Assembly (NCBI GenBank): GCA_033239125.1
Contig: BSWB01000002.1
Coordinates: 45,977,001 to 46,041,000, forward strand
Direction: 5' to 3'
Origin: Fagopyrum homotropicum
Taxonomy: Eukaryota > Streptophyta > Magnoliopsida > Caryophyllales > Polygonaceae
Length of the DNA: 64,000 bases
Shown here: piece by piece, positions 37,167 to 49,278 of the stretch
Numbering within the stretch: the stretch's first letter is position 1
Layout: every line of letters starts with the position of its first letter
The notes under the pieces: model-generated
Told to the model about the DNA's origin: nothing
Database searches by the model: none
What the model saw: the letters and a program-made list of their open reading frames with translations, nothing else
Position numbers and translations under genes: made by a program

Positions 37167-38356
37167 TCATAGTGGATACCATTGGTCATTCTTGCGAGCT
37201 CGAATATCATTGTGTGCCTTTTCCTTCCATCTTTTGTGTGCCTCATTCAAAGTCTTATCCTTCAGCATTTCATCAAGGCGTCGTTGTTTCTCCGCATCAT
37301 GATACTTCTTAACAACACCAAATTCTTCCATAGTTAGAATTGTTGGCTCAGCATGCGTGGGGCGAAGTATGGGGCCATTCTTGACATTGCGTTCATAGTT
37401 GAGCAAGACGTTGAAAGCTTTTTCTCTAGAATGCTCAACTACATCTTCTGATTGAGGCAAAATAGATCACACAATAGTAAATGTGAGAGCATTAAGATAA
37501 AACATTAGATTTACCATAGTATGCACAATCGAAAGCAGTTTATGTGTGGTGTCCAGTTTATCGGTGAGGTCAGCCCTTATGTCGATCACATCTCGTCGCA
37601 TAGCGTCGAGTCCAAGCTCCAGGTCCTCCAACTTTTGCTCTAGTAGAGATGGGATATGTGACGATGATGATGATGATGGAAGTTCAGTATTCATCTTCCA
37701 CTCGCCAACCAAGGTTTTGACAATGCCAAGTCGTTAAAAACAATATTCATCAACTTTTCCAATTGACAGTTGTTGGTCCTCGAGAGAGGTGTCAATTGAA
37801 AAAATATTTGAAGCTTGTTGGAATCAGGTTGGCATAAGGCAAAAGAATGCTTCGGGTGGAGGTTATGGTATGAAGCATGTGAGTCAAAATCAGGTTGGGC
37901 AGATCAATATCATAGGCATTCATCACCAAAAACAGTAGCTCCAAGGTCTGATATGTGAGGAGCTCTCTGGAGTTGGTACGAGGCACTATGCAGCGAAGTA
38001 TAAAGGTAAATGCGATTTTTCATTCTAAGGTGAGGGTTGTGTGGGTAAACTGTCTTGAAGATGAGGCAGAAGAGGTAATATACTTCTCCTTGGACAATCT
38101 AAAGTATTCACTCATAGATGGGTGTGAATCGGAGGTAATGGTAGTTGACAAGTTGAAAGAGTTGGGCTATGAGTGTTGGGGTAAGGATTATTGAGGTTCC
38201 CTTGACAATCGTCTCCAAGGTTAGGGTTCCTCTATCCCTTTTTACGACAAAGTTGATGAAGAATAGCTTGGTGAGTCTAGGAAAGGCTACTTCTCCTGGA
38301 TTAAGAAGTTTCCAAAGAGAAGTGCCCTTCAGAAAGGTAATGCTTGGAAGTTTCAC
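37167..38356 (-). pseudogene. Frameshifted ORF, plant transposon-protein-like
   Basis: Consecutive minus-strand frames (38356-38108, 37986-37792, 37712-37467, 37460-37167) read as pieces of one protein broken by frameshifts. The first part contains VVKRDRGTLTLETIVKG and IILTPTLIAQLFQL, similar to the N-terminal domain of the 'putative plant transposon protein' or envelope-like ORFs of non-autonomous plant LTR elements, as I recall them. The later part (LLEQKLEDLELGLDAMRRD) looks like a coiled coil. There are no enzymatic motifs. The family assignment is tentative. Confidence 0.4.
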
Positions 38357-39327
38357 GTATGAAAGCCGTCACACACGCAAAGCTTTCTAGAATGAAAGCA
38401 ATCGAGCCGAAGTCTTTACCGCCTTGAAATTGCGAAATCAAGAATTAGGGAGTCCACTTTGTACCTGGAATGTGAGGTCGGTTAGAGATTGGTGGGAGAT
38501 GGAAGAGGTGAAAGAGGTGATGGTGAGTCGGAGAAGATGTTAACGGAAACATCCCTTGGCTGCTTTGATGGTGAACTTTTGGTCTTCTATGAAAACGATG
38601 AGGTGATATGACTAGAAGAACGTTTGACAACCATGGATTTGGAGCTTTGAAAAAGCGATGAAAACGACAGATAGAAAGTAAAAGAGAGGGTTTATGTGTT
38701 AGGACTTTGCAAAGATGTTGAAAGAGACAAAGGAGATGAGGGTTTAAATAGGAGTTTGTCAAATCAACATTGAAAGCTAAGACCTTGGAAAGGCGCAAGA
38801 TAATAAAACAATTTGATTTTGAAACATCAAATCTAAACCTTTTTGATTTTCAAGAAGAGAAACATTGAAGGTGTACCTTTGTATGTTAGCCACATTCTCA
38901 AGATAATAAACCGACTTGACTTGTACCTTCGTATGTTATAACTAGTTTGTCCCATATTTCTTTTGCACTTTTGCTTGATGAGACACAATTGAACTCATTT
39001 GCATCCAATCCACAGTAGAGCAGATTCATAGCTTTGTAATTCTTAGCCCATTCTCTAAATTAGTTTGAGTGTATTATCCTCATTTTTAAGTATGGTGGCT
39101 CCAACATCATTAGATTTGGTTGGTTATTTTGGGTCTTTCTTGATGATGTCTTAGGGTTCCAAATCCTGTTCAATAACAAACATTTGCATCAGAGATCTCT
39201 AGTGTGTAAAGTTATTTCCACAGAAAAGGGGTGAACGATTGAAAGTTCTTCCTTGTGTGAATCCTCTATCACCTACAATGCTCATGATTACTCTCACCGA
39301 TGGTTAAATCAAATAAACGTGAGTCTA

Positions 39328-39339
39328 GCTATGATACCA
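39328..39339 (-). other. Primer-binding site variant of the older element
   Basis: Minus strand reads TGGTATCATAGC, one base different from the tRNA-iMet site, two bases from the LTR start at 39342. Confidence 0.65.
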
Positions 39340-39341
39340 AT

Positions 39342-40911
39342 TGAAGAACGGAGTAAGAGATATATTAAGGAAAGAAATATTCTAGAATGGGGTTGAATAG
39401 AGTATGAGAAATTTTTGCAGTTGTAGTGTCAAGACCTTGAAATGAATCTCAATGTCTTGAGATGGAACTCGAGATCTTGACTTGAAATCTATGAACCTGG
39501 ATGTAACCCAAGGTCTTGAATTGAATCTCAAAATCTTGACTTAAAACTGTCAATCACGATTTCAAACGTTAGAATAAAGTGCAAAAATAGAAGCAAGATC
39601 GACACACGATATGTTTACAAAGTTCGGCTCTAAATAGCCTACGTCTCCGCCTAGGGTTATCCAACCCCTAGGATTTAACTATTTATTATATCAATTATGT
39701 AGAGTCCTAGATACAACTTAGAAGAACTTCCATTCTTCTCACAACTTGTAGCCTAACCCGCTACTATCTAGTCAACTTAGATCTAGTGAAACAATAGCCT
39801 AGTTACTACGTAGAGTAGTTCACTGAGTATAACACTTATGACAAACTTATAACTCTCTTTGTGTTTTTCTCACTTGGAATGAAAATAGTAACAACTGAGA
39901 GCAAGAAAGTAGATTGCAGCGAAGAAAGCTTTGCTTGTAGCTTGATGCGTGTGTTGGGTATCTTCTTCATTGCTTGCTTGCTTGTTTTTTTTTTTGAGAA
40001 GTTGTTGTATTAGAAAAGAAGGATTTACATGTAGTGTCAATTTGACAAAGGGAGAAAAAGGAGACAAATAGAAAAGCGAAAAAAAAAACTAATCTAAGTA
40101 AATGCCGAGAATCTTGGCCTAAGAGAGCGAGTTTGGAGATCTATCTTTCCCGTTGTTAGCAGTGAAGTTCTTTGTAGAGTTGATGACATTTTGAGGACAA
40201 ATGGTAGGGTAAGTGATGCGGTAATTGAAGACAAGATCATTCCTGGCTTTCCAAACGAAGTAGATGAAATCCGTAATGGTAGAGATGCAAATATGAGAGA
40301 TCAAGTCGTGTTTGTTGGGGTTTTGGGATCCGAGACAGTTCTAGATGTTGCTACTGTAAGGGTATGAATAGGGCGTCCTGGACCACCTGGAGATGAGATC
40401 GAGAACAGTGGTAGTAAAACTGCAGTGGTGAAGGATGTGATCTTCATCCTCCGAATGGGTAGAGCAAAACTTACAAAGATTGTTCTGGATGAGGTTCCAT
40501 TTAACAAGCTTGGTAAGGGTAAGGAGGCGATGGTGACTAGCAATCCAAATATAAAACTGCATTTGGGCACGTTTAAGCCCTTCCATATGATGTTCAACGT
40601 GTAGGTGTTTGGGTTAGGAGGAGCATGCCAAACGGTGTTGTAAGCGGCAGTAGTAGAGAAATTACCCTAGGAGTTTGAGGCTTGTCTGATTAAGGTTGGA
40701 CCCGTCGTGAAATCGAGAATTTCATCTATAACTTTGAGAATCATGCACCAAACAAAGCTATGCTTATAAGAGGCGGGATAATACCAAATACAACAAGAAT
40801 ATCCACATATCTTTTTATAGATATTTGTTAATCGTAACTATTGTCGATCTTTGTCTTTCATCATTCTTCCAAAAACAATCTATAGCAACTTTCATCACGG
40901 TGGAGTTACCA
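39342..40911 (-). repeat. 5' LTR of the older element, with foreign insert
   Basis: 1570 bp. Colinear with the left LTR except that 209 bp (36564-36772 in the left copy) are replaced by about 805 bp (39985-40789) of LINE-derived sequence. Confidence 0.75.
39985..40789 (-). pseudogene. LINE (L1-type) 3' fragment with zf-RVT domain
   Basis: Minus-strand pieces encode the zinc-binding region that follows RT in plant LINEs: a segment with LTKLVKWNLIQNNLCKFC, then HSEDEDHILHHCSF, then FIYFVWKARNDLVFN. The frames at 40301-40597 and 40119-40304 are separated by frameshifts. The insert ends at an 11-base T run on the plus strand (39985-39995), which reads as a poly(A) tail on the minus strand. It is 5'-truncated and lacks RT and endonuclease. 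Confidence 0.7.
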
Positions 40912-40916
40912 ATATA

Positions 40917-42385
40917 TTTTAGTCTCGTGCGTAGCACGAGCATGATCTTATAGTTATAGAATAAAGACCACCTCAAACACCATTAAAGAGTAAGCCACAT
41001 GCAAAAGAACTTTCATTTCATACAATAAAACACCCAAAAACAACTTGCGAGCATACAACCAACTAGCATGTGTAGAGAGCATGAAATACAACCAAACTAG
41101 CCTGTGTAGAGAGCATGAGATCAATGTTCATTTAGAAACTAGGAGGAACAAAAAAGGGTATATTATTTGAATCACGGTGACACATACAATGATTTTCAAA
41201 GAAACTTAGCTAGAAACTAGGGTAAAAACTGAAAATATTCAACACAACTTTCACTTGGGTAAAAACTGAGATTGTTAGATTGTATTGCCGTCCCAATAAA
41301 TGTGGCGGTCATAATACCGGCCAAAGTCTTTTATGATACCAGCGAACAAAAATTTTCTTTTATACCGGGGTCAAAGTCGTTTTTGAAACCGGCGGCCAAA
41401 GTTGTTTATGATACCGCGGTGACAGACGGGTCATATTTAAGATTATAGCTTTTTTTTTGTGACAAAAGGATATTTTTTGGGTTTAAGTTTTATTTTGCGA
41501 CGGAATCTTTCGTTTGAAGAGAAAGTGTTTTAATATGCCGTAGGAATTTATGAACTAAAAGTTTATTTATCTCATTAATTAAATATTATTTATATACGGC
41601 CCCTAAATTCTAATTCGGTACTTGCCTATCTACCTGGCTACAACCATCTATTTTAAGCGAAAGTGCATGAATCACAATTATGTAACCAAGGAGCAAGCTA
41701 TCATCTATTCGCCTGGTCCACCCTTTCACACCACTGTCGGTCATGCTAAACAATTTAACAAAATCTTTCCACATTACTATTCCTCTCTATATTTGGGCCT
41801 AACAAAACTATACCGATATGGACAATTATTTGGATCTCAATTCTTAAACATGTAGCTTACTTCTTCCCACTTCAAATTTAAAGTAGTAACAAACCAATAA
41901 TCTCCGGTCACCGCAATTCTTCTCCTTGGACCCCTTAATTTCTTACATTTTTGTTTTTCGTTTAGGGATTCAACTCGTTTGTAACATAACCACAATAATT
42001 AAATAAGTATGTTTTACAATATTTTGAACTATAACATACTATTTTATGTTTTACGTACAAATTTTTAAAAATTAAGGTGTAAAGTAGCATAAACGACAAT
42101 TAAATATTATCTAATAAAAGATTGTTATGATTATTTAATTATTTTCAAATCTAAATATTTAACGAAGATGAAAAAAATAAGTGGTGTATTATTGATAACC
42201 AAAAAATGTCTATCTATATATTTAACGGTGGTTTATAAAAAAGAATTATATTGATTTGTATAAATTTTTGTACAAAACCACTTTTAAGAGGTATTTTTAT
42301 ATGCAAATTATCATACCGTTTAATATTTAATGGTATTTTTAATTATATATATATATATGTACCGAAGAATTAAAAACAGAATTCA
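40917..42385. other. Intergenic; short repeats upstream of GALS1
   Basis: A hairpin CTCGTGC/GCACGAG lies at about 40924-40941. Between about 41285 and 41420 a 50-60-bp unit containing 'ataccgg..aaagtc/gtt' recurs three times with variation. The rest is AT-rich. A 77-codon frame at 41622-41855 shows no recognisable domain. Confidence 0.45.
42340..42358 (+). promoter_or_regulatory. Candidate GALS1 TATA region
   Basis: A TAATTATATATATATATATG run about 240 bp upstream of the start codon, followed by a CT-rich leader-like stretch. A plausible core promoter, but an AT microsatellite could look the same. Confidence 0.35.
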
Positions 42386-42589
42386 ATGCACATTCCTCCT
42401 CCTTCGTCTATCTCCTCTGGAAGAGTGAATAGATACACGGAGAGACACCTGTCACCTTCGTCATTGTCCACCTCCTTCCCTCCATTTACAGAGTTACAGT
42501 TCACACTAACAACTCGCCTCCTCTTCTCTCTCCTACAACTTCATTCTTCTTTCATCAACGAATCCTTCAATTCAGACCGACAACCTTAA
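42386..42589 (+). CDS. Upstream ORF in GALS1 leader (67 codons)
   Basis: An ATG-started frame in the CT-rich leader, Ser/Pro/Leu-rich (starts MHIPPPSSISSGR), ending TAA two bases before the GALS1 ATG. If transcription starts near the TATA-like run at 42340-42358, this uORF would be in the mRNA and could reduce GALS1 translation. Protein function is unlikely. Confidence 0.3.
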   Translation: MHIPPPSSISSGRVNRYTERHLSPSSLSTSFPPFTELQFTLTTRLLFSLLQLHSSFINESFNSDRQP

Positions 42590-42591
42590 TT

Positions 42592-44546
42592 ATGAAGAAG
42601 GAAGCCCCGCCGACGTCGGCCGTTGGAAAACTTTTCCTCTGCATCGAAACCAAGCCTCTCCTCGCCACTCTCCTCTCCTTCTCAGTTCTCATGGCCATTT
42701 GGAATCTCCAACCTTACTACGAAAACCTCCTTTCTTCCACCAGAAATTGTTCTCCCCCCTCTAACGCCTCCGTTTCCACTATCCTCACCACCACCACCAC
42801 CACCTCCCTCCGGCGAACCATAAAGCAACAAAAAAATGCGGACCCAAACAAACGCCAATTCACCGCCTACGGTAACGCCGCCGCTCTTTTCGTCCAAATG
42901 GGCGCCTATCGCGGCGGCCCCGCTACTTTTGCCGTCGTTGGACTCGCTTCCAAGCCAATCCACGTCTTCAGTCATCCATGGTACAAGTGCGAGTGGATCT
43001 CTACCAATGGAACCTCAACTAAATCCAAAGCTTACAAGATTCTCCCTGACTGGGGCTATGGTCGAGTCTATACAGTCGTAGTCGTTAATTGCACTTTCCC
43101 TTCAAACCCTGACGCCGATAATTCCGGCGGAGAACTCATTCTCCGTGCATATTACTCTCTAAACAACCCTAGGAAGTTCGAGAAATTCGTTGCTCTTCGT
43201 GAATCACCTGGATCCTACAATGAATCCAAATTCAGACCTCCTTACCCGTACGACTACCTCTACTGTGGATCTTCCCTGTACGGGAGCTTAAATCCCGCCA
43301 GGATCCGGGAATGGATGGCTTACCACGCGTGGTTCTTCGGACCTAGGTCGCATTTTGTCTTTCATGACGCCGGTGGGGTTTCGCCGGAGGTTATGTCGGT
43401 GCTTGAGCCTTGGGTGAAAGCTGGTCGGGTCACGATCCAGGATATTCGGGCCCAAGATCAGTTTGACGGATACTATTATAATCAGTTCCTGGTGGTGAAC
43501 GACTGCTTGCATAGGTACAGATTCATGGCGAATTGGACATTCTATTTTGATGTGGATGAGTACATTTATTTGCCGGAGAAGGATAGTAGCTTGGAGTCTG
43601 TTCTCAAGGAGTTTGAAGATTTTACTCAGTTCACCATTGAACAGAACCCCATGTCCAGTGAACTCTGCTTGAATGATTCCACTCAAGATTACTCCAGGTA
43701 CTATAGGCATTTTTCAATTCTCAATTCCATTTACATTTGTGGTATATTTGTTTGGTTGAGTAGTGCATAAATGTTGCATACTGGATTAACTGGGGTTGTT
43801 GAATTAGTTCTAGTTGCAAATAAGTGATAATTTTTATGTTAGGTTGCTTTTGTCAGAGTATCTGGCATGAAGACTCATAATCTTGGCTAGATTTCGTTTG
43901 TGATCTCTATTTACTATTAAGTGTTAAAAGGCAAGCATAAAAAGCTCACTTATTATAAAAACTAAATCTGATCCTCATCATAGTCAGTATAAGCATCTTA
44001 AGCATGATTTAGCAACTTTTGTCTTTTGGATTGGAGAAAAGATAGAAAAGGAAATGTGCACAGCTGTGAGAAAGCAGCAAAGCAACATAATTTCGATCCA
44101 TTAAGACAAACTGTGAGTGCAAGAGCAGATACTATTCCTAATTTACTAGTATTGAATATGCCTATACTATTGCAAAATGAAGGCAATGGGGATTTGAGAA
44201 GCTACTGTTCCGAGACTCGAGAGAGAAGATCAGGAAAGACCGAAAATATGCCATACAGGCGAAGAACGCATTTGCAACCGGAGTTCACATGTCAGAAAAC
44301 GTTGTAGGTAAGACCCTTCACAAAACCGAGACCAAGATCCGGTACTATCACTACCACAACTCTATTCAAGTGCAAGGCGAGCCTTGCAGGATCCTCCTCC
44401 CGTCTTCTGCAAAGCAAACCGTGACATGGCATAACAAGCTCCCGTATGTATACGACATTAATATGAAGAAGCTAGCTGATTCAGTCAAGCAAAATGAGCG
44501 GGAAATCCTTGGCATGACCCAACAATCTCCTCAAGAATCGAGCTAG
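42592..44546 (+). CDS. GALS1: GALS1, beta-1,4-galactan synthase (GT92)
   Basis: Golgi type II membrane enzyme that adds beta-1,4-galactose from UDP-Gal to galactan side chains of pectic rhamnogalacturonan I. Exons 42592-43697 and 44183-44546 with a 485-bp GT-AG intron give 489 residues, near the usual 490-500. A membrane anchor spans about residues 22-39. A Ser/Thr-rich stem follows, then the conserved region with YGNAAALFVQMGAYRGGP and ASKPIHV. The GT92 domain from about residue 215 contains YDYLYCGSSLYGSL, REWMAYHAWFFGPRSHFVFH and the metal-binding DVD (residues 320-322) in FYFDVDEYIYLP. Exon 2 continues WGFEKLLFRDSR and includes AKNAFATGVHMSENVVGKT and KIRYYHYHN. No defects seen. Read without splicing, the first exon would run on to 43770 through intron sequence. 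Confidence 0.95.
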
Positions 44547-45160
44547 CCAAGCACAGGGCTTGGCTTGACCGTGAGGAGAAACGGGTGGCTACGAGCATAG
44601 GAGGCCGGGGTACCCTACATATATGGTGTGTATTATTGAAGGAAGATGGTGTAGGGGGCCTGAAGAAAGAAAAGGGTCTACAGCAACTTTTAGATGAATG
44701 ATAGAAAGCGAGTGTGAATTGAAATTGTATGTGGCTCTTTTTGCTTGTTTGATTATTGTGTCCTGTAGAATTATTGACATTGTTATGGAAAGTAGATAAT
44801 TGTGATCAGTATAGAGTTTAAAGAAAAATAATCAACAGATAGCCTTTTTCTTAATTTTTCTTTTGTTTAATTTCTGATATTTTTTAGCAGTTGCTCCTAG
44901 GTTGGGTACAAATTTGTAGCAATAGCAGGTTGATAATGTAAGATTGTCACTTAATTTTCTGGCTTTGTAATTTGTTGCAACTGTACCCCTGTATGTCTTT
45001 ATTGGCATTGGTAAGCTTTGTTTGTCATGGAGGAGATGATACATTCCTCAAATTTCAAGTCAAATGAGTTGTAAGTTTTGTTTCTCATTGAGGTTATTTG
45101 TAACACTCGTTATCTTAGGATGAGAATTGATTATCATCTGTTACTATGTTTAGAATTTTA
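44547..45160 (+). other. GALS1 3' flank
   Basis: Probable 3' UTR with AATAAT-type signals near 44828, then AT-rich spacer. No other gene seen. Confidence 0.5.
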
Positions 45161-45449
45161 GCCTCAGTTTGGTTGTAACTCCGAAAACGGAAAGGAAATG
45201 AATCTAGTCCATATATATACCTTATTCGTGAATTTTTTTGGAATCATTATTTGTGGTTTCATGCAAAAAAAAAACCTAGATGATTCCCCCCATTTTGTTA
45301 CCCTATAGTTATAGATATCAAAATTAATCAAATTCTACTCAAATTATTTCAAACCATAAGGAATGTTTCCAAAACTTTTATGAACAATGATATACGTATG
45401 GATTAGATTCGTTTTCATTTCGTTTTCGGAGTAAAAACCAAACGGGCTC
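45161..45449. mobile_element. Tourist-like MITE (289 bp)
   Basis: Inverted ends GCCTCAGTTTGG and CCAAACGGGCTC extend inward over about 50 bp (ACTCCGAAAACG...CCATA) and are flanked by TTA on both sides (45158-45160, 45450-45452). Size, target and ends fit a PIF/Harbinger-derived MITE. Confidence 0.8.
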
Positions 45450-45722
45450 TTAGTGGAGTCATAGGTTGATGTTCTAGTACATGTATGGGATTACAGGTTC
45501 ATGTTTGAGTACATGAACCTCTTCATTAAGCTCTTAGAAAATTTTGTCTTGTTTGATTTATCAGATTGAGTAAAAAATTTGTTGTTGTAGAAATTCTGTT
45601 CATCAAAGTTATTTTTGTCGGATTATTATGGGTTATTGGGCCATCTTCAGTCATGTACTTGGACTGTAATCAATTAAGTTTGATCATTTTAAGGTTTAAG
45701 ACTTTAAGTTACTTTGTGTTTG

Positions 45723-45866
45723 GGCCAAATTAATTTTGTTGAACCAATTGAGGGAATTGGTCAAATAAGACCCTTTTCTTAAGGATGCAAACTAGGCCAA
45801 ATTAATTTTGTTGAACCAATAGATGGAATTGGTCAAATAAGGGTTTTTTTTTAAGGATGCAAACCA
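45723..45866. repeat. 72-bp tandem duplication
   Basis: The unit starting GGCCAAATTAATTTTGTTGA at 45723 repeats at 45795 with a few changes ('agggaattgg' against 'atggaattgg', different T run). Confidence 0.85.
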
Positions 45867-48281
45867 GCCCCTTGCTTTTTAATTAACTAAGTGCATACCA
45901 TAAAGGTAAACATGTATAACAATATTATATTCTTTCTTAATCATTTATAAATGGAGTACTTTATCTCAAATAGTCTTCGAATGAAGAACTATCATCTCAA
46001 TTTATCTCCATAAATCTTTAATGAAAACCATGATCTTTAATTAAACAAGTCACTTGGTTGATATCATATGAGTCCGTTGTTGTGATGAAGCAATGTGGTG
46101 AGCTCTAACAAATTTGTAGACATGATCTTAAACTAAGCAAGTCCCTTGTTTGATATAATCCAACAAGTTTTAACATTTGATTAGAATGTCTTTTTAAACA
46201 AGAGTTAAAGTTGCTCCTAAAATATTGTCTCCCAAAGGGTAAGGACTTAGCCAACTAAATGACCTTCGTAGTGAAAACCATGACATAAATACTTTTTTAT
46301 TTCTTTTTTAAATACTTTAATTTATAATATTAGGTCATCATGGCCTTATGCAATGAGAGCTTGTTGGGGAACTCTTTTCTAATTGAGGGCTTTACTTTCG
46401 ATTTCACCGGTCGAAGGAAGCACAAGATCAAGCCAATCCAAGAGGTCAAGTAGGTGAACCCCTTTTCGCTGTCTATGACTTTCTTTGCCTTCAAAACAGT
46501 TTTGATCAATTTCCTGCAATATCCATGCCAGAAAAAATACATTCAAGTGATTAGAAATTCATCAACGGGAAGAGGTACCCATTTTTGTAAGAATCACCAA
46601 TCATATTGAGTTCAAAACAAAGGATCTTTACGAGCATTGTACCAATTCTTGAGGGGGGATCTAAAAGCATTACATGCAAAGACACGTCATGAAGCCCTTC
46701 TTTTCACCGGTAATGGAAACAACGTCTTTGTCTTCATCTTTTTCTGTATGATCGTGCCAATACTGTCAAATCCAGAAGTCCTAAGTGCAATATGAGGAGC
46801 TTTAAGTTACATATATGGTTCCGTTTAAGATAGTTTTTCCGTGGTTTATAGTACTTACAAATTATCTGAAAATAAATATGCAAAATTACCTCAAAATAAG
46901 TTGTGTCATGGAATGAAAACTTATCATTTATCATGTTTTATTCCTTGTTAACTCGTTTACAACACAAACTTATTCTTGAGCATGTTGACACAGTTTTTGG
47001 GTCAAAACAATCTACCTAGCCGCCCAATCTAGTGAACTGGGTAGAAATTGTATCACATATAGCGAGGGACACTACCACTCTCTTCAAAGTATACGAAATC
47101 TCCTAACTTTGAGAACGATTCAATTCCTTAAGACACAAAAACCAAAGGGAAATCAGTAAGTATCCCAATCAAAAATAATAATTCAGATAACCTTTCATAT
47201 ATGCATGTCTTGCAACAACACCATAATGAGTCATTCTTTGTGCCCCAACCATGCAAGGTTCATGCCTTTGAAACTCGAAGGCCAAGAGGAAGCATCTAGA
47301 TCATGATCCCCGACTTCACCTTCTTTGTATACTCCATACCACATTGTTGATCGCACATTCAATAGTTTAGTAGTGACATATAACACCTTAACTTTATCAT
47401 TATATATGTCGTGAAGGAGTATTGACTCTCATTTGTGAGATAACTTCCTAATCCGGTAAGAGCAAAAGTAAAGGGGTTAAAGATATAGATCATGAAATTT
47501 GAAATGTGAAAGAAAATTGAGTATATTTTAGAATTGTATCAAAACTCATGATATGACGCCCCTCCTGCTGCGTATGAATAAGTTATGTTCATAATGTCCA
47601 CTTAAGATGTCCCTATCTCTGAAAATATATTATATAAGCGGCGGCAGGATTTCTAAAGGGGGGCAAAAATAAATTATCGATAAAAATATCTATGAAAACA
47701 AAATAGCGATAAAAACAAAGTCAATTTGTCATCTACTTACGCAGTTCTGATTACAAGTCTACCAAAAATAAATAGTCAATGCTACAAATAAGATTGAGAA
47801 AGGGTGTAAACCATCGAACTGTCACAAGAAAAACACATCAGAAACAAAGCAACATGCAATGAACCACGAACATTTTGCTGACATGTTCAAGTAAGAATGA
47901 AGTGCACATGGGTGAAATAGAATTATGGTGCTTGTTGAACAATGAATATCATAAATTTCAACTCCTGGATGATTCATATTTGTCAATTTGGCAGGATGGA
48001 ATTCCATAGAGACTGTTCATAGTTATTATTTTTTTCTAGTCTAGGAGAAAACCAGCCTCCTAGAACCTAGTAGCTCATTGAATTGCATATTTGTTAATTT
48101 GATACTATCCTAGGGTGAAGAGATAAATTTTTCAAAGAATTATTTTTGAGATTAATATCAAAGATAACAAAGATAGAGGAATGATCAAAATAACATAATA
48201 GAGAGACTAGTAATGAACGTGTCCAACTAAAAGCAACCGACAAATGTTAAGGTATCTCGAATCAGCGTATAAACATCCAAG
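45867..48281. other. Intergenic, no gene recognised
   Basis: AT-rich. A minus-strand frame at 46330-46542 (about 70 codons) has protein-like composition but no known domain. The target duplication candidate CCAAG at 48277-48281 abuts the copia LTR. Confidence 0.45.
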
Positions 48282-48433
48282 TGATGGAAGGAAAGGTTTC
48301 TGTTGACAGATAATATTCCACCATATCATTCATTGAATTCAGCATAGTACATATATAGGAGATTCTTAAGTACATTAGAATATTGGGCCTCTAACAAGGG
48401 CTATACTTATTGGACTATGTATCTATTCTAGCA
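48282..48433 (-). repeat. Copia LTR, left (152 bp)
   Basis: Starts TGATGGAAGG and ends TTCTAGCA (TG...CA). Same length as, and near-identical to, the copy at 55108-55259. Followed at 48434-48448 by a purine tract on the minus strand (GGGATCGACGGGGGA). Confidence 0.88.
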
Positions 48434-49273
48434 TCCCCCGTCGATCCCAAATCCGTAAGGTGGAGTTGGGAGCGTAATGTAGCAAGGCGAGCTGAAGAAA
48501 CTGCTTTGGTTAGGAGATATGCAACCTGGTCTTTGGAGGAGACAAAAGCAACAAGCAAGGATTTGGACAGCACCCTCTGTCGAACGAAATGGTAGTCAAG
48601 ATCAAGATGTTTTGTTCTGTTGTGCATAACAGGATTGACTGCCAAGTAGGTTGCCCCCAGATTATCACACCAAAGGGTTGGTAGTTGAGGCAATTTGAAT
48701 CCTAGTTCCATGAGGAGGGATTGAATCCACAAGATTTCTGATGTAGCATGAGAAAGTGCTCGATATTCAGCTTCTGTGGAGAAATGAGCCACAGTGGTTT
48801 GTTTCTTGGATGTCGAGGAAATCAGATTGGTGCCAAAATAGACATAGTAGGCACTTGTGGATCTCCTGTCCGTAGTATCGCTGCCCCAATCTACATCAGA
48901 GAAGGCCGATAGAGTAGAAAATGGTGTTGAAGAGATATGAAATTGGAGGGATGCAGTACAACTTAAATAACGAAGAACACGTTTTACGGACTGCCAATGT
49001 GCCTGTTTGGAAGAGTGCATAAACTGAGCTAGTTTGTTGACAGCAAATGAAATATCAGGTCTTGTAAAAGCAAGGTATTGCAGGCTACCCAAGATGCTTC
49101 TGTAGAGTGAGGGATCATCAAAGGGTTGGGAAGAGTTAAAGGTATCCTGAAATGTTGTAGCAAGAGGGGTGAACAATGGCTTTGAGTGTTGCATTTTTGC
49201 CTTAGTGACAAGATCAATGATGTAGCGTTTATGTGAGAGGTAAAAAGCATTTGCTGTCCTCTGTACTTCAATT
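48415..49273 (-). pseudogene. Copia RT C-terminal part and RNase H
   Basis: Contains PDISFAVNKLAQFMH and LRYL (end of the RT region), the RNase H-type block SAFSDVDWGSDTTDRRST, EAEYRALSHATSEI, and the ADxK-type tail. The usual ADWA/G Asp-Trp motif reads DVDWG here. The reading frame runs to a stop inside the LTR. The upstream half of RT is cut off at the CCGAG target duplication (49274-49278). Confidence 0.85.
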
Positions 49274-49278
49274 CCGAG

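Larger units (their letters stand above)
35905..40911 (-). mobile_element. Older non-autonomous LTR retrotransposon
   Basis: Flanked by exact 5-bp duplications ATATA (35900-35904 and 40912-40916). Left LTR is 35905-36896 and right LTR 39342-40911. On the minus strand a primer-binding site variant (TGGTATCATAGC, 39328-39339) lies beside the right LTR, and a purine tract (AGGGGGAGAT) beside the left LTR, fixing the orientation. LTR divergence is clearly higher than in the gypsy element at 11 kb. The 2.4-kb interior has only broken frames and no RT or integrase. Confidence 0.8.

Noticed and set aside
40917..40945. CTCGTGC/GCACGAG hairpin as a Helitron 3' end
   Set aside because: The hairpin is followed on the minus strand by CTAA and then A, not the required T, and no matching 5' TC end was found.
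42592..43770. GALS1 as a single-exon 392-residue protein
   Set aside because: The last 24 codons are intron sequence. Splicing at 43697/44183 restores the conserved WGFEKLLFRD continuation and C-terminus.
44026..44307. 93-codon plus-strand frame in the GALS1 intron/exon 2
   Set aside because: Out of frame with the conserved exon 2 reading and starts within the intron.
46330..46542. 70-codon minus-strand frame with a hydrophobic segment
   Set aside because: No known domain, no splice partners and no second line of evidence. Kept only as a note in the intergenic entry.
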